The notes under the pieces: model-generated | What the model was told of the DNA's origin: nothing | Databases searched by the model: none | The model's input: the letters and a program-made list of their open reading frames with translations, nothing else | Part shown: in pieces, positions 8,709-17,955 of the stretch | How positions within the stretch are numbered: the stretch's first letter is position 1 | Layout of the letters: every line of letters begins with the position of its first letter | Source: Cupriavidus sp. | GTDB lineage: Bacteria; Pseudomonadota; Gammaproteobacteria; Burkholderiales; Burkholderiaceae | DNA length: 64,000 nt | Direction: 5' to 3' | NCBI GenBank assembly: GCA_031180665.1 | Contig: JAPSLP010000027.1 | Coordinates: 1 to 64,000, forward strand | Position numbers and translations under genes: made by a program

Positions 8709-11021
8709 GAACGCCAGCGTCGCCTGCACGTAGAACGTGCGCGGCATGCCGACGTACTTGCCCAGGTTATTGTCGGTCGAGCGCGTGAAATAGCGGCGAT
8801 CGAACAGGTTCTTGACGCCCACCGCCAGCTTCAGGTTCGACATCGACTTGCCGAAGTCGTAGCCCAGGCGCATGTGCACCAGCGCGTAGCCGGGGATGTC
8901 GCCCAGCGCGCCGTTGGCGCTCTCGGCGGTCTGGTACGGCGTGCCGTCGGTCGGATCGCCCGGCGAATGCTGGCGCGATTGCGCGAAGCCATCCACGTTC
9001 AGCGTCCAGCGGTTGCGGCTGTAGCGCACGCCGGCGGTCGCCACATGGCGCGAGTAGAACGGCAGGTCGCGCCCGGCGAAGGTGCCGTGGTTGTAGGTGG
9101 CCTCGGTATAGGTGTAGCCGGCATAGGCCGACAGGCCCGCCAGCGTCTTCGACAGCGTGCCGAAGTCGTAGCGCAGCGAGCTCTCGACACCGCGGTGGCG
9201 CGTCGCGCCGAGATTGGTCCACGCGTCCGGGCTGCCCATCGTGCCGCCGCGCAGCTGCAGCTCGTCGTCGAAGTCGATGTTGAACAGCGTCAGCTCGCCG
9301 CCCCAGCCGTTGGCGTTGAAGTGCGTGCCGAGCTCGTAAGTCTTGGCCTTTTCCGGCGCCAGGCCGTTGGTGGTCTGCGCGATCTGGAAGTACTGCAGCG
9401 GCCCGAACGAGACGCCGGCATTGCCGAACAGCTTCCAGTTGTCGCTGACGTGGTACATCACCGCCAGCGAAGGCAGTGGCTCGTCCGACTTGATGTCGGT
9501 GCGCCGCTGCGTGAAATGGTCCGTGATGTTGGAGCGGATCATTTCATAGCGCAGGCCCGGCGTGATGGTCCAGTTGCCGACGTTGATGGTGTCGTCGATG
9601 TAGACCGCGTTCGCCGTGGTGCCGCCGCTGCGCCATTGATACATCGGCGAAGCGATCGTGGTCGGATCGACCGTGCCCGGCGTGTAGAACGCCGTGCGCG
9701 ATGCCTGCTCGTCGCTCGCCTCGCGCAGGTAGCGATAGCCGACGCTGACCTCGTGGCTGATGTTGGCGCCGCGGAACAGCTGCGAATAGCGCGGCTCGAC
9801 GGCGAAGGTGTGATAGTGCCGCGGGAACGAGCCCAGCCGGCGACGGCCGGCGCTCTCGCTCTCGATCTGGCTGCCGCGGAAGCTGTCGGTGTAGTACGTC
9901 AGCACCTCGAACTTGCGGTTGTTGTCCTGGTGCGAGTACTTCAGCGAGACGTCGTTGCGGCGGCCGGCGAAGGTGTCATAGGGCCGCACCGACTGGAACG
10001 GATCGGCGGCGTACTGCGCTGCCGTCAGGCCGCCCGGCATGTCGGCCAGCGCTTCGTAATAGTGGTAGCTGGCGGTGATCTGGTCCGTGCCCGAGATGCG
10101 GTACGAACCCTTGAGCATCAGGTCGTCGATATCGACGCGGTCGTTGCTGCGGCGATAGCCGTCGCCGTGCACGCCCGAATACATCAGCGCGCCACCCAGC
10201 CCGTTATCGTTGGTGCCGCCAATGAAGACGCTCGGCATGGTCTTCACATTGCCGCCGTGCGTCGCCACCTCGGTCTCGACCGAGGCCTGGGCGGCGAAGC
10301 CCTGCGGAATCGGCCGGGTCACGAAGTTGATGATGCCGCCGACGTTCTGCGGGCCATAGCGTACCGAGCCGGCGCCGCGCACCACGTCGATGGTGTCGAT
10401 ATTGCCCATCGACAGCGGGGCCATCGACAGCTGCGGCTGGCCGTAGGGCGCGACCGCCAGCGGAACGCCGTCGAGCAGCACGGTCGAGCGAGGCGACAGG
10501 CGCGATGCCAGGCCCCGCACGCCCACGTTCAGCGAGATGTCGCTGCCGCCGGTGCCGTTGCTGTCCTGCACCTGCACGCCCGGCATCCGGCGCAACACCT
10601 CGCGCACATTGGTGGCGCCGCTTTCCTCGATGGTGCGCCGGTCGGCGATCGAGCGCGCGCCCGGATGCTCGAGCACCTTGGTTTCGTTCGGCTGGTCCAG
10701 CCAGTTGCCGACCACGGTCACCGTGCTCAGCGTCTTGTCGGCGTCCGCGGCCGCCGGGGCAGCTTGCGCCTGGGCTTGTGCGTGGGCTTGTGCCTGGGCT
10801 TGCGTCTGTACTTGCGCCAGCGCTTGCGGGGAAGCCTGGGCGGTCACGACGGGCTCGGCCGAACGGGCCGGGGACGACAGGCATAGCAGGGCGACGCCGG
10901 CGGCTGCGGCGGTCAGGCGGAAAGCGGCTTGCAAGATCGGATCCTGAAGAGAGGCGGGAAAGCGCGATCGGGTTCGCGCGACAGCGGTGACCAGACCGCG
11001 ACCGAGTGGAAGCGGCATCAC
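8706..11021 (-). CDS. FecA-like TonB-dependent siderophore receptor
   Basis: An outer-membrane beta-barrel receptor of 771 residues that would import a ferric siderophore with TonB energy. A signal peptide region (hydrophobic core AAAAGVALLCLSS) is followed by an Ala-Gln repeat (about 75-100) and then the plug domain (about 105-240), whose segment GVRGLASRLSPRSTVLLDGV and GSVRYGPQNVGGIINFVTR strongly resemble FecA. The 22-strand barrel ends with Phe (ATLAF), as outer-membrane proteins do. The N-terminal signalling (STN) domain of FecA is absent, so it should not drive a FecIR-type cascade. GTG then ATG lie at 11021/11018. A Fur-like box lies 32 bp upstream, and an MFS exporter is divergent. 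Confidence 0.92.
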   Translation of the reverse strand: MMPLPLGRGLVTAVARTRSRFPASLQDPILQAAFRLTAAAAGVALLCLSSPARSAEPVVTAQASPQALAQVQTQAQAQAHAQAQAQAAPAAADADKTLSTVTVVGNWLDQPNETKVLEHPGARSIADRRTIEESGATNVREVLRRMPGVQVQDSNGTGGSDISLNVGVRGLASRLSPRSTVLLDGVPLAVAPYGQPQLSMAPLSMGNIDTIDVVRGAGSVRYGPQNVGGIINFVTRPIPQGFAAQASVETEVATHGGNVKTMPSVFIGGTNDNGLGGALMYSGVHGDGYRRSNDRVDIDDLMLKGSYRISGTDQITASYHYYEALADMPGGLTAAQYAADPFQSVRPYDTFAGRRNDVSLKYSHQDNNRKFEVLTYYTDSFRGSQIESESAGRRRLGSFPRHYHTFAVEPRYSQLFRGANISHEVSVGYRYLREASDEQASRTAFYTPGTVDPTTIASPMYQWRSGGTTANAVYIDDTINVGNWTITPGLRYEMIRSNITDHFTQRRTDIKSDEPLPSLAVMYHVSDNWKLFGNAGVSFGPLQYFQIAQTTNGLAPEKAKTYELGTHFNANGWGGELTLFNIDFDDELQLRGGTMGSPDAWTNLGATRHRGVESSLRYDFGTLSKTLAGLSAYAGYTYTEATYNHGTFAGRDLPFYSRHVATAGVRYSRNRWTLNVDGFAQSRQHSPGDPTDGTPYQTAESANGALGDIPGYALVHMRLGYDFGKSMSNLKLAVGVKNLFDRRYFTRSTDNNLGKYVGMPRTFYVQATLAF
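10741..10830 (-). repeat. Coding Ala-Gln repeat in the TonB receptor
   Basis: Imperfect 12-bp units encode AQAQAQAHAQAQAQ and related residues between the signal peptide and the plug. Such a linker could vary in length by slippage. Confidence 0.7.
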
Positions 11022-11052
11022 GGCGTTGGCGTCACCCGAAAAGCCGCGGATT

Positions 11053-11071
11053 ATAAATGCGAAGCATTCTC
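11053..11071. promoter_or_regulatory. Fur-box-like site between TonB receptor and MFS exporter
   Basis: The 19-mer starting ATAAATGCGAAGCATTCTC matches the enterobacterial Fur consensus at 12 of 19 positions and has the palindromic core AATGC-GAA-GCATT. It sits 32 bp upstream of the receptor start. Iron repression is inferred. Confidence 0.6.
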
Positions 11072-11285
11072 AGGCGCGGCAAACCTGCCCCGCCGTCATG
11101 GTTGACGTTGCATGTGTCCAACACCGCGCTGGCAGCAGGGATTCATGTAACGTCCAGCGCGCTTGGCGCCCCTCCGCTAGAATTGCGGCTTGCCGGCGCG
11201 GGGCCAGCCATGCGCGAGCCGCACCGGTTTCCCGCTGTCCCGGCAGCCGCCACCGCACAAGGCGGCGCCGCTTCACTCTCCCGCC

Positions 11286-12548
11286 ATGCCTCCCACCCCT
11301 GCCAGCACCGCCCCGGCCGCTTCCGATCCGGATTCGGTCTTTCGCGACCCCGGTTTCCGCATGTTCTGGTGCGCCCGGCTCTGTACCACCATCGGCTACC
11401 AGATCCTCACCGTGGCGGTGGGCTGGCAGATGTACGACCTGACCGGCGATGCGCTGATGCTGGGGCTGGTCGGGCTGGTGCAATTCCTGCCTTCGGTGGT
11501 GCTGCTGTTGATGTCGGGGCACGTCGCCGATCGCTTCGACCGCCGCCAGATCGTGCGGATCTGCCAGTTGACCGAAGCGGCGATCGCAATCGGCATGGCG
11601 GCGGCCAGTCTGGCCGGCTGGGTGCGGCACGAGCACATCTTTGTCTTCGTCGCGCTGCTTGGCGCGACCCGCGCCTTCGAAACCCCCACGCTGCAGGCGC
11701 TGCTGCCCAGCGTGGTCACGCCGCGCCAGCTGCCGCGCGCGGTGGCGCTGTCGAGTTCGGCGACGCAGACCGCGATCATCGTCGGCCCGGCGCTCGGCGG
11801 CTTTGCCTATGTCGCCGGCCCCGGGGTGGTCTACGGCATCGGCGCGTTGCTGTTCCTGGCGGCCGCCACGCTGATCACGCTGCTGCGGCTGCGCCAGCGT
11901 CCGCAGCGGCTGACCGCGCCGGTCAGCATCAGCACGCTGTTCGCGGGGTTTGCCTATATTCGCAGCCGCCCCGTGCTGCTGGGCGCGATCTCGCTCGATC
12001 TGTTCGCGGTGCTGCTCGGCGGCGCCACCGCGCTGCTGCCGATCTATGCGCGCGACATCCTGCATACCGGTCCGTGGGGCCTGGGCCTGCTGCGCTCGTC
12101 GCCGGCGATCGGCGCGCTGGCCACGGCGATCTGGCTGGCCCGCCATCCGCTCGAACACAAGGTGGGCCGCGTGATGTTCGGCGCGGTGGCGCTGTTCGGC
12201 CTGGCCACGATCTGCTTCGGGCTGTCGACGCTGCTGCCGTTGTCGATGCTGGCGCTGGTGGTGCTGGGCGCCTCGGACATGATCAGCGTGGTGGTGCGCT
12301 CGACGCTGGTCCAGCTCGATACGCCGGACGACATGCGCGGGCGGGTCGGCGCGGTCAACTCCGTCTTTATCGGCGCCTCCAATCAGCTCGGCGAATTCGA
12401 GTCCGGCGTGACGGCGGCCTGGCTGGGTCCGGTCGGCGCGGTGCTGCTGGGCGGCATCGGCACGCTGTTGGTGGTGGCCGTCTGGATGCGGCTGTTCCCC
12501 GCCCTGGCGAACCGCAATCGGCTTCACGACAGCCCGGGGGCCACCTGA
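11286..12548 (+). CDS. MFS transporter, EntS-like siderophore exporter candidate
   Basis: A 420-residue major facilitator protein with about 12 transmembrane helices. The loop between helices 2 and 3 has the MFS signature in the form SGHVADRFDRRQIVRICQ (residues about 76-93). Sequence flavour and length fit the DHA3/EntS branch, which exports enterobactin-type siderophores or drugs. It is divergent from a FecA-like receptor with a shared Fur-like box, which supports a role in siderophore export, but no biosynthesis genes are in the window. The ATG at 11286 was taken because upstream in-frame sequence has no transporter-like character. Confidence 0.82.
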   Translation: MPPTPASTAPAASDPDSVFRDPGFRMFWCARLCTTIGYQILTVAVGWQMYDLTGDALMLGLVGLVQFLPSVVLLLMSGHVADRFDRRQIVRICQLTEAAIAIGMAAASLAGWVRHEHIFVFVALLGATRAFETPTLQALLPSVVTPRQLPRAVALSSSATQTAIIVGPALGGFAYVAGPGVVYGIGALLFLAAATLITLLRLRQRPQRLTAPVSISTLFAGFAYIRSRPVLLGAISLDLFAVLLGGATALLPIYARDILHTGPWGLGLLRSSPAIGALATAIWLARHPLEHKVGRVMFGAVALFGLATICFGLSTLLPLSMLALVVLGASDMISVVVRSTLVQLDTPDDMRGRVGAVNSVFIGASNQLGEFESGVTAAWLGPVGAVLLGGIGTLLVVAVWMRLFPALANRNRLHDSPGAT

Positions 12549-12893
12549 ATCCGGCCTGATTCCGGCCGGATTTCCGACCCGATTCCGCCGAGGCGTACCC
12601 GTTTCTGCGTGCCGCCACGCTGCTAAAAGAGACGCTGGCGGCACTCTTTCCGATATTTTTTTCAATCCGCTGCAGCCCTTGTCCAGCAAGGGCTCGCGCC
12701 CGTTCGCCCGGTCCTCGGCCAACTATTCACGGAAACCATTTCTTCATCGATCTGTCCCGAAAATATTGTCAATTTCGATTATCTGTAGGCGAAGTCCGAC
12801 ATGGCGTCGGATGAGCGCGGGCAGACCCAGCCATCGCCCCGTGCGATAAGCAAGGGTGTCCCGCGCGCCTGCGGGCAAGGGAGCAGACCATCG
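12549..12893. other. Promoter region of the NAGGN operon
   Basis: This 345-bp gap holds a dispersed 16-bp motif (12594), a perfect hairpin AGCCCTTG/CAAGGGCT at 12675-12695 and an AT-rich stretch at about 12722-12786, unusual for this GC-rich window and probably the promoter of the osmoprotectant operon. I could not place convincing -35 and -10 boxes. Confidence 0.5.
12594..12609 (-). repeat. Dispersed 16-bp motif, copy 4
   Basis: Exact CGTACCCGTTTCTGCG, 45 bp after the MFS gene stop codon. Confidence 0.9.
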
Positions 12894-14675
12894 ATGTGCG
12901 GTATCGCAGGAGAAATACGTTTCGACCAACACATGGCGGACCTTCACGCCGTGGCCGACATGGCGCGGGTGCAGGCCGCGCGCGGCCCTGACGGCGAAGG
13001 GCTGTTCGGCATGGGCCGGCGCGCCTTCGGGCACCGGCGGCTGCGGATCATGGATCTGTCCGAGCGCGCGCATCAGCCGTTCATCGACAACGCGCTGGGG
13101 ATGGGCATCGTCTTCAACGGTGCGATCTACAACCACCATGCGCTGCGCGAGGAACTGAGCGCGCGCGGCTACACCTTCTCGTCCACCGGCGACACCGAGG
13201 TCATCATCAAGGCCTGGCATGCCTGGGGCGCGGCGGCGCTGGATCGCCTGGCCGGCATGTTCGCCTTCGCGCTGTGGGAGCGCGACACCGGCATCACGCA
13301 CCTGGTACGCGACCGCCTTGGCATCAAGCCGCTGTACTACAGCCAGGACGCGCGCCGCCTGCGCTTTGCCTCGACGCTGCCGGCGCTGCTGGCCGGCGGC
13401 GACATCGATACCGCGCTCGATCCCATCGCGCTGCATCATTACCTGACCTTGCATGCCGTGGTGCCGGCCCCGCATACGATCGTGCAGGGCGTGCGCAAGC
13501 TGCCGCCCGCCACGCATATGACCGTGCATGCGGATGGCCGTACCGAAACCCGTACCTGGTGGCGGCTCGATTTCGTCCACGACGCCGCCGACCAGGCGCG
13601 CTCCTTCGAGGAGTGGCGCGACATGACGCTGGCCGCGCTGCGCGATGCGGTGCGCCTGCGTACCGTCGCCGATGTGCCGGTCGGCGTGCTGCTCTCGGGC
13701 GGCGTCGACTCCAGCCTGATCACCGGCCTGCTCGCAGAAACGGGTACGCCCGAGCTGCGCACCTATGCGATCGGCTTCGAGGCGGCCGGCGGCGAGGCCG
13801 GCGACGAGTTCCACTATTCCGATCTGGTGGCGCGGCATTTCGGCACGCGCCACGAGAAGATGATGATCCCCGCGGCCGATCTGCTGGATGCCTTGCCCGA
13901 TGCGATCCACGCGATGAGCGAGCCGATGGTCAGCCACGACTGCGTGGCCTTCTATCTGCTGTCGGCCGCGGTCGCGCGCCACAGCCGCGTGGTGCAGAGC
14001 GGGCAGGGCGCCGACGAGGTGTTCGGCGGCTACCACTGGTATCCACCGCTGGCGGCCAATACCGATGCGGACGGCGGCGTGGCGGCCTACCGCAAGGTGT
14101 TCTTCGACCGCACGCAGTCGGAGATGGCCGAGCTGCTGTCGCCGCAATGGCTGGCCGACGATCCGAGCGGTCGCTTCCTGGCGGCGCATTTCGCCATGCC
14201 CGGCGCCGACAGCGCGATCGACCGCGCGCTGCGGCTCGATACGACCGTGATGCTGGTCGAGGACCCGGTCAAGCGCGTCGACAACATGACGATGGCGCAT
14301 GCGCTGGAGGCGCGCGTGCCCTTCCTCGATCACCGGCTGGTGGAGCTGGCCGCGCGCATGCCGGCGCGCCACAAGATCGCCGCGGGCGGCAAGCACGTGC
14401 TGAAGGAAGCCGCGCGACAGGTGATTCCCGCCGAGGTGATCGACCGCCCCAAGGGCTATTTCCCGGTGCCGGCGCTCAAGTACCTGCGCGGCCCCTTCCT
14501 GGACTACGTGCGCGGCCTGGTCGACAGCGATGCGGCGCGCCAGCGCGGCTTGTACCGGGCCGGCGTGGTCGAGTCGATGCTGGCCGACCCCGATGCCCAT
14601 ATCACCCCGCTCAAGGGCTCGAAGCTGTGGCAGGTCGCGCTGCTCGAGGGGTGGCTGCAGTCGCATGGCCTGTGA
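12894..14675 (+). CDS. asnO: N-acetylglutaminylglutamine amidotransferase
   Basis: A class II glutamine amidotransferase of the asparagine synthase type, 593 residues, which forms the C-terminal amide of the osmolyte N-acetylglutaminylglutamine amide (NAGGN). The N-terminal glutaminase domain starts with the catalytic Cys after Met removal (MCGIAGE) and continues with RGPDGEG and NGAIYNHH. The synthetase domain has the ATP pyrophosphatase loop LSGGVDSSLITG (about residues 265-276). The two genes downstream are the other known members of the NAGGN pathway, which fixes the assignment over ordinary AsnB. A start at 12894 is required by Cys2. One copy of the 16-bp dispersed motif lies inside the gene and encodes AETGT right after the P-loop. 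Confidence 0.93.
   Translation: MCGIAGEIRFDQHMADLHAVADMARVQAARGPDGEGLFGMGRRAFGHRRLRIMDLSERAHQPFIDNALGMGIVFNGAIYNHHALREELSARGYTFSSTGDTEVIIKAWHAWGAAALDRLAGMFAFALWERDTGITHLVRDRLGIKPLYYSQDARRLRFASTLPALLAGGDIDTALDPIALHHYLTLHAVVPAPHTIVQGVRKLPPATHMTVHADGRTETRTWWRLDFVHDAADQARSFEEWRDMTLAALRDAVRLRTVADVPVGVLLSGGVDSSLITGLLAETGTPELRTYAIGFEAAGGEAGDEFHYSDLVARHFGTRHEKMMIPAADLLDALPDAIHAMSEPMVSHDCVAFYLLSAAVARHSRVVQSGQGADEVFGGYHWYPPLAANTDADGGVAAYRKVFFDRTQSEMAELLSPQWLADDPSGRFLAAHFAMPGADSAIDRALRLDTTVMLVEDPVKRVDNMTMAHALEARVPFLDHRLVELAARMPARHKIAAGGKHVLKEAARQVIPAEVIDRPKGYFPVPALKYLRGPFLDYVRGLVDSDAARQRGLYRAGVVESMLADPDAHITPLKGSKLWQVALLEGWLQSHGL
13733..13748 (+). repeat. Dispersed 16-bp motif, copy 5, inside asnO
   Basis: Exact CGCAGAAACGGGTACG, read in frame as part of Leu-Ala-Glu-Thr-Gly-Thr-Pro. 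The same frame and peptide occur at the copy inside glk. Confidence 0.9.
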
Positions 14676-14809
14676 GGCCGGCCATGACTGGCGATAGACC
14701 GGCAGCGCCCCATTCTGACGATGAAGCCAACGGCCGCCGCGCGCGGCCGCAGTCCCCTGTCGGCAACGACAGGGGCCAGAACGCGGACAACAACGAGGAG
14801 AAAGATCGA

Positions 14810-16651
14810 ATGTCGACCGTCAATGCGGAAGTCCGTCCCGCCACGAAGCCTTCGACGAAGCCTTCGGTTCTTGCCGATTCGCTCCATCTCGGCGCGCACG
14901 CCGGCGCCGAAGGGCAGCCGCCGCGCGCCGTGATGCACGACGCCGGCGGCGCGCCGGTGCAACAGGATCCCGCGGTGCAACCGAGCCCCGCGCCCGCGCC
15001 GGTGTCGGCTCGTCCGAACGCGATGCTCGATTGCGGCTGGGGCCGGCTGATGTTCGCGCCGTCGTTCGAATCGCCGGCGCGGCTGGCTGCCGAACTGCAG
15101 CAGGAGGCGCCGGGCCGGCGCGATATTGCGCTCTATGTGGAAGCGCCGCAGCTGCTGCTGGCCGAGGCGCCGCAAACGCTGTTCCTCGACCCGTCGCTGC
15201 TGTTCCGCCGCACGCTCGAGGACGGCGATGGCTCCGCCGCAGCGGCCGGCGCGGCCGGCGTGACGATCCGGCGCCTGACGACGCGCGCCGATATCGCCGC
15301 GATCAACCGCCTCTACGCGGCGCGCCACATGGTGCCGCTCGATCCCGCCACGGTCTGGCGCCAGCGCGACCACGACGCGGTGGTCTACCTGATCGCCGAG
15401 GACGAATCGACCGGCGACATCATCGGTTCGGCGATGGGCGTCGACCACCTGCTGGCCTTCGGCGACGAGCGCGGCGGCAGCAGCCTGTGGTGCCTGGTGG
15501 TCGATCCGCAGACGCATCTGGCCGGCGTCGGCCAGGCGCTGGTGCGCGAACTGATCGCGCTGTTCGCCACGCGCGGACGCAAGCATCTGGACCTGTCGGT
15601 GCTGCACGACAACCAGCATGCGATCGGCCTGTACCACAAGCTCGGCTTCGTGCAGGTCGACGGCTTCGTCGTCAAGCACAAGAACGCGATCAATGAGCCG
15701 CTGTTCGCCGGCTCCAGCGAGTGCGACAACCTCAATCCGTATGCCGCGCTGATCGTCAAGGAAGCGCGCCGGCGCGGCATCGGCGTCGAGATCATCGATG
15801 CCGATGCCGGCATCTTCAGCCTGCGCTATGGCGGGCGCGAGATCCTGTGCCGCGAGTCGCTGTCCGAGCTGACCGGCGCGGTCGCAATGACCTGGTGCCA
15901 GGACAAGGCGCTGACGCGCAAGCGGCTCGAGCAGGTCGGGCTGAAGGTGCCGGCGCAGCGCCAGATCGGCACCGATGCCGAGAACCTGGCTTTCCTCGCC
16001 GAGCACGGTTCGGTGGTGGTCAAACCCGCCTTCGGCGAACAGGGCCGCGGCATCAGCGTCGACGTGCGCACCGAGGCGCATCTGCGCAGCGCCATCGACA
16101 CCGCGCACCAGGAGGGCGGCACCGTGCTGCTCGAATCGTTCTGCCCGGGCCAGGACCTGCGCATCGTGGTGATCGGCTACGAGGTCGTTGCCGCGGCGAT
16201 CCGCAAGCCGGCCGAGGTGGTTGGCGATGGGCAGTCCGACCTGAAGACGCTGATCGAGCGCCACAGCGCGCGGCGCAGCGCGGCCACCGGCGGCGAGAGC
16301 CGCATTCCGCTCGATGCCGAAACCGAACGCTGCCTGGCGGCGCAGGGACTGACGCTGCAATCGGTGCCGGCCGCGGGCGAGCGGGTGCCGGTGCGCAAGA
16401 CCGCGAATCTGCATACCGGTGGCACGCTGCACGACGTCACCGGCCAGCTGCATCCGGTGCTGCGCGAGGCTGCCCAGACCGCGGCGCGCGCGCTGCGCAT
16501 CCCGGTGGTCGGCCTGGACTTCCTGGTGCCGGCCGCCGACCAGCCCGAGTACGTGATCATCGAAGCGAACGAGCGGCCGGGCCTGGCCAATCACGAGCCG
16601 CAGCCGACCGCGGAGCGCTTCGTCGATCTGTTGTTTCCCTTTACTTCCTGA
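14810..16651 (+). CDS. ngg: N-acetylglutaminylglutamine synthetase (GNAT plus ATP-grasp)
   Basis: A 613-residue fusion that acetylates glutamine and ligates a second glutamine to make the dipeptide core of NAGGN. After a low-complexity N-terminus (Pro, Ala, Thr to about residue 70), an acetyltransferase domain (about 145-285) shows CLVVDPQTHLAGVGQALVRE, the GNAT acetyl-CoA loop. The ATP-grasp domain (about 330-610) has VVVKPAFGEQGRGISVDV and ends with the metal-binding EANERPGL. GAGGAG lies 9 bp before the ATG at 14810. The stop codon lies in the first unit of a 12-bp tandem repeat. Databases often mislabel such proteins as cyanophycin synthetase; the fused GNAT and the neighbours argue against that. 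Confidence 0.93.
   Translation: MSTVNAEVRPATKPSTKPSVLADSLHLGAHAGAEGQPPRAVMHDAGGAPVQQDPAVQPSPAPAPVSARPNAMLDCGWGRLMFAPSFESPARLAAELQQEAPGRRDIALYVEAPQLLLAEAPQTLFLDPSLLFRRTLEDGDGSAAAAGAAGVTIRRLTTRADIAAINRLYAARHMVPLDPATVWRQRDHDAVVYLIAEDESTGDIIGSAMGVDHLLAFGDERGGSSLWCLVVDPQTHLAGVGQALVRELIALFATRGRKHLDLSVLHDNQHAIGLYHKLGFVQVDGFVVKHKNAINEPLFAGSSECDNLNPYAALIVKEARRRGIGVEIIDADAGIFSLRYGGREILCRESLSELTGAVAMTWCQDKALTRKRLEQVGLKVPAQRQIGTDAENLAFLAEHGSVVVKPAFGEQGRGISVDVRTEAHLRSAIDTAHQEGGTVLLESFCPGQDLRIVVIGYEVVAAAIRKPAEVVGDGQSDLKTLIERHSARRSAATGGESRIPLDAETERCLAAQGLTLQSVPAAGERVPVRKTANLHTGGTLHDVTGQLHPVLREAAQTAARALRIPVVGLDFLVPAADQPEYVIIEANERPGLANHEPQPTAERFVDLLFPFTS
14843..14866 (+). repeat. 12-bp coding duplication near the ngg start
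   Basis: Two copies of ACGAAGCCTTCG in a row encode the repeated Thr-Lys-Pro-Ser near the N-terminus. Confidence 0.75.
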
Positions 16652-16680
16652 GCCAATTCCTGAGCCAATTCCTGAGCCGC
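16645..16680 (+). repeat. 12-bp tandem repeat at the ngg stop codon
   Basis: TTCCTGAGCCAA, TTCCTGAGCCAA and TTCCTGAGCCGC follow directly. The first unit contains the real TGA stop (16649-16651); the others repeat it in the 3' region, in frame with each other. Confidence 0.85.
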
Positions 16681-16727
16681 TTCGTGCGCCACGTCCCCAG
16701 CGCGCGCGGCGCCAGACATCGCCACCC

Positions 16728-17930
16728 ATGCAGAAACTGAAGATCGACCGGCTGTACCTGAAGACCGCGTTGCTGGAGCTGCTCGCCATCCCGAGCCCCG
16801 CCGGGCTGACCGACGAGATCGTGCACTACACCGCCAACGTGCTCGACGGGCTCGACATCCCTTACCAGCTGACCCGGCGCGGCACCATTCGCGCGACGCT
16901 GCGCGGCAACCGCGCCAACAGCGGGATGGGGCCCGACTGCGCCATCGTCGCGCACCTGGACACGCTCGGCGCGATGGTGCGCGAACTCAAGCCCAACGGC
17001 CGGCTTGCGCTGGCGCCGATCGGCACCTGGTCCAGCCGCTGGGCCGAAGGCGGCCGCGTGACGCTGTTTACCGAACACGGCCGGCATCGCGGCTCGGTGC
17101 TGCCGCTGCTGGCCTCGGGCCACGTCTACAACGAGGCGGTGGACACGCAGCCGGTCAACTGGGACCAGCTGGAATTGCGGCTCGACGAGCCGGCGGCGAC
17201 GCCCGAGCAGATCCGCGCGCTCGGCATCCAGGTCGGCGATTTCGTCGCCTTCGACGCCAACCCCGAGATCCTCGACAACGGCTATGTCGTTTCGCGGCAC
17301 CTGGACAACAAGGCCGGCGTCGCCGCGGTGCTGGCCGCGCTCAAGGCCGTGCGCGAGAGCGGCGCCTCGGTGCCGATGGACTGCCATGCGGTGTTCACGC
17401 TGACCGAAGAGGTCGGCTCCGGCGCGACCGCGGTGATCGAGGACGACGTCAGCGAGGTGATCGGCATCGATATCGGTCCGGTGGCGCCGGGGCAGGGCGC
17501 GCGCGAGGAAGGCGTGACGATTCCGCTGATGGATTCGGCCGGTCCGCACGACTACCACCTGACGCGGCGCCTGCTGCGGCTGTGCGACGAGCATGGCATC
17601 CCCAGCCATCGCGACGTGTTCCGCTTCTACCATTCGGATGCCGGCGCCGCGGTCAGCGCGGGCCACGACGTGCGCACCGCGCTGCTGTGCTTCGGCGCCG
17701 ACGCCTCGCATGGCTATGAGCGGACCCATCTGGACGTGCTGGTCCATCTGGCCGAGCTGCTGACCGTCTATATCCAGAGCGGGCCGACGCTGCCGGAGGA
17801 CCGCCAGCGCCGCATGGGCTCGGTCGCGGGCTTCTCGCACCAGCTCGATCCGCGCCAGCTGACGCGTAGCGAGACGCCGTTGCCCGATGCCGGCGAACTG
17901 GTGCACACCCGCCGCGACAGCTCGTCTTGA
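16728..17930 (+). CDS. NAGGN-system M42-family metallopeptidase
   Basis: A 400-residue dinuclear-metal aminopeptidase-like protein of family M42, of the subgroup linked to NAGGN osmoprotectant clusters. Metal and catalytic residues are visible: AHLDTLGAMV (His and Asp), RHLDNKAGVAAVL (bridging Asp), LTEEVGSGAT (catalytic Glu pair), IDIGPVAPG, and a late His in GADASHGYERTH. It may recycle the dipeptide osmolyte when osmotic stress ends, but that is inferred; only its constant presence in these clusters is known. It follows ngg by 76 bp and precedes an MscS gene by 25 bp in the same direction. Confidence 0.9.
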   Translation: MQKLKIDRLYLKTALLELLAIPSPAGLTDEIVHYTANVLDGLDIPYQLTRRGTIRATLRGNRANSGMGPDCAIVAHLDTLGAMVRELKPNGRLALAPIGTWSSRWAEGGRVTLFTEHGRHRGSVLPLLASGHVYNEAVDTQPVNWDQLELRLDEPAATPEQIRALGIQVGDFVAFDANPEILDNGYVVSRHLDNKAGVAAVLAALKAVRESGASVPMDCHAVFTLTEEVGSGATAVIEDDVSEVIGIDIGPVAPGQGAREEGVTIPLMDSAGPHDYHLTRRLLRLCDEHGIPSHRDVFRFYHSDAGAAVSAGHDVRTALLCFGADASHGYERTHLDVLVHLAELLTVYIQSGPTLPEDRQRRMGSVAGFSHQLDPRQLTRSETPLPDAGELVHTRRDSSS

Positions 17931-17955
17931 TGCCACCTTCCACGGAACGAATCTC

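Noticed and set aside
12675..12695. Intrinsic terminator of the MFS gene
   Set aside because: The 8-bp stem is perfect but no T tract follows it in the direction of the gene; the nearby T run lies on the wrong side.
14810..16651. Cyanophycin synthetase
   Set aside because: The ATP-grasp region resembles it, but the fused acetyltransferase and the asnO and M42 neighbours identify NAGGN synthetase.
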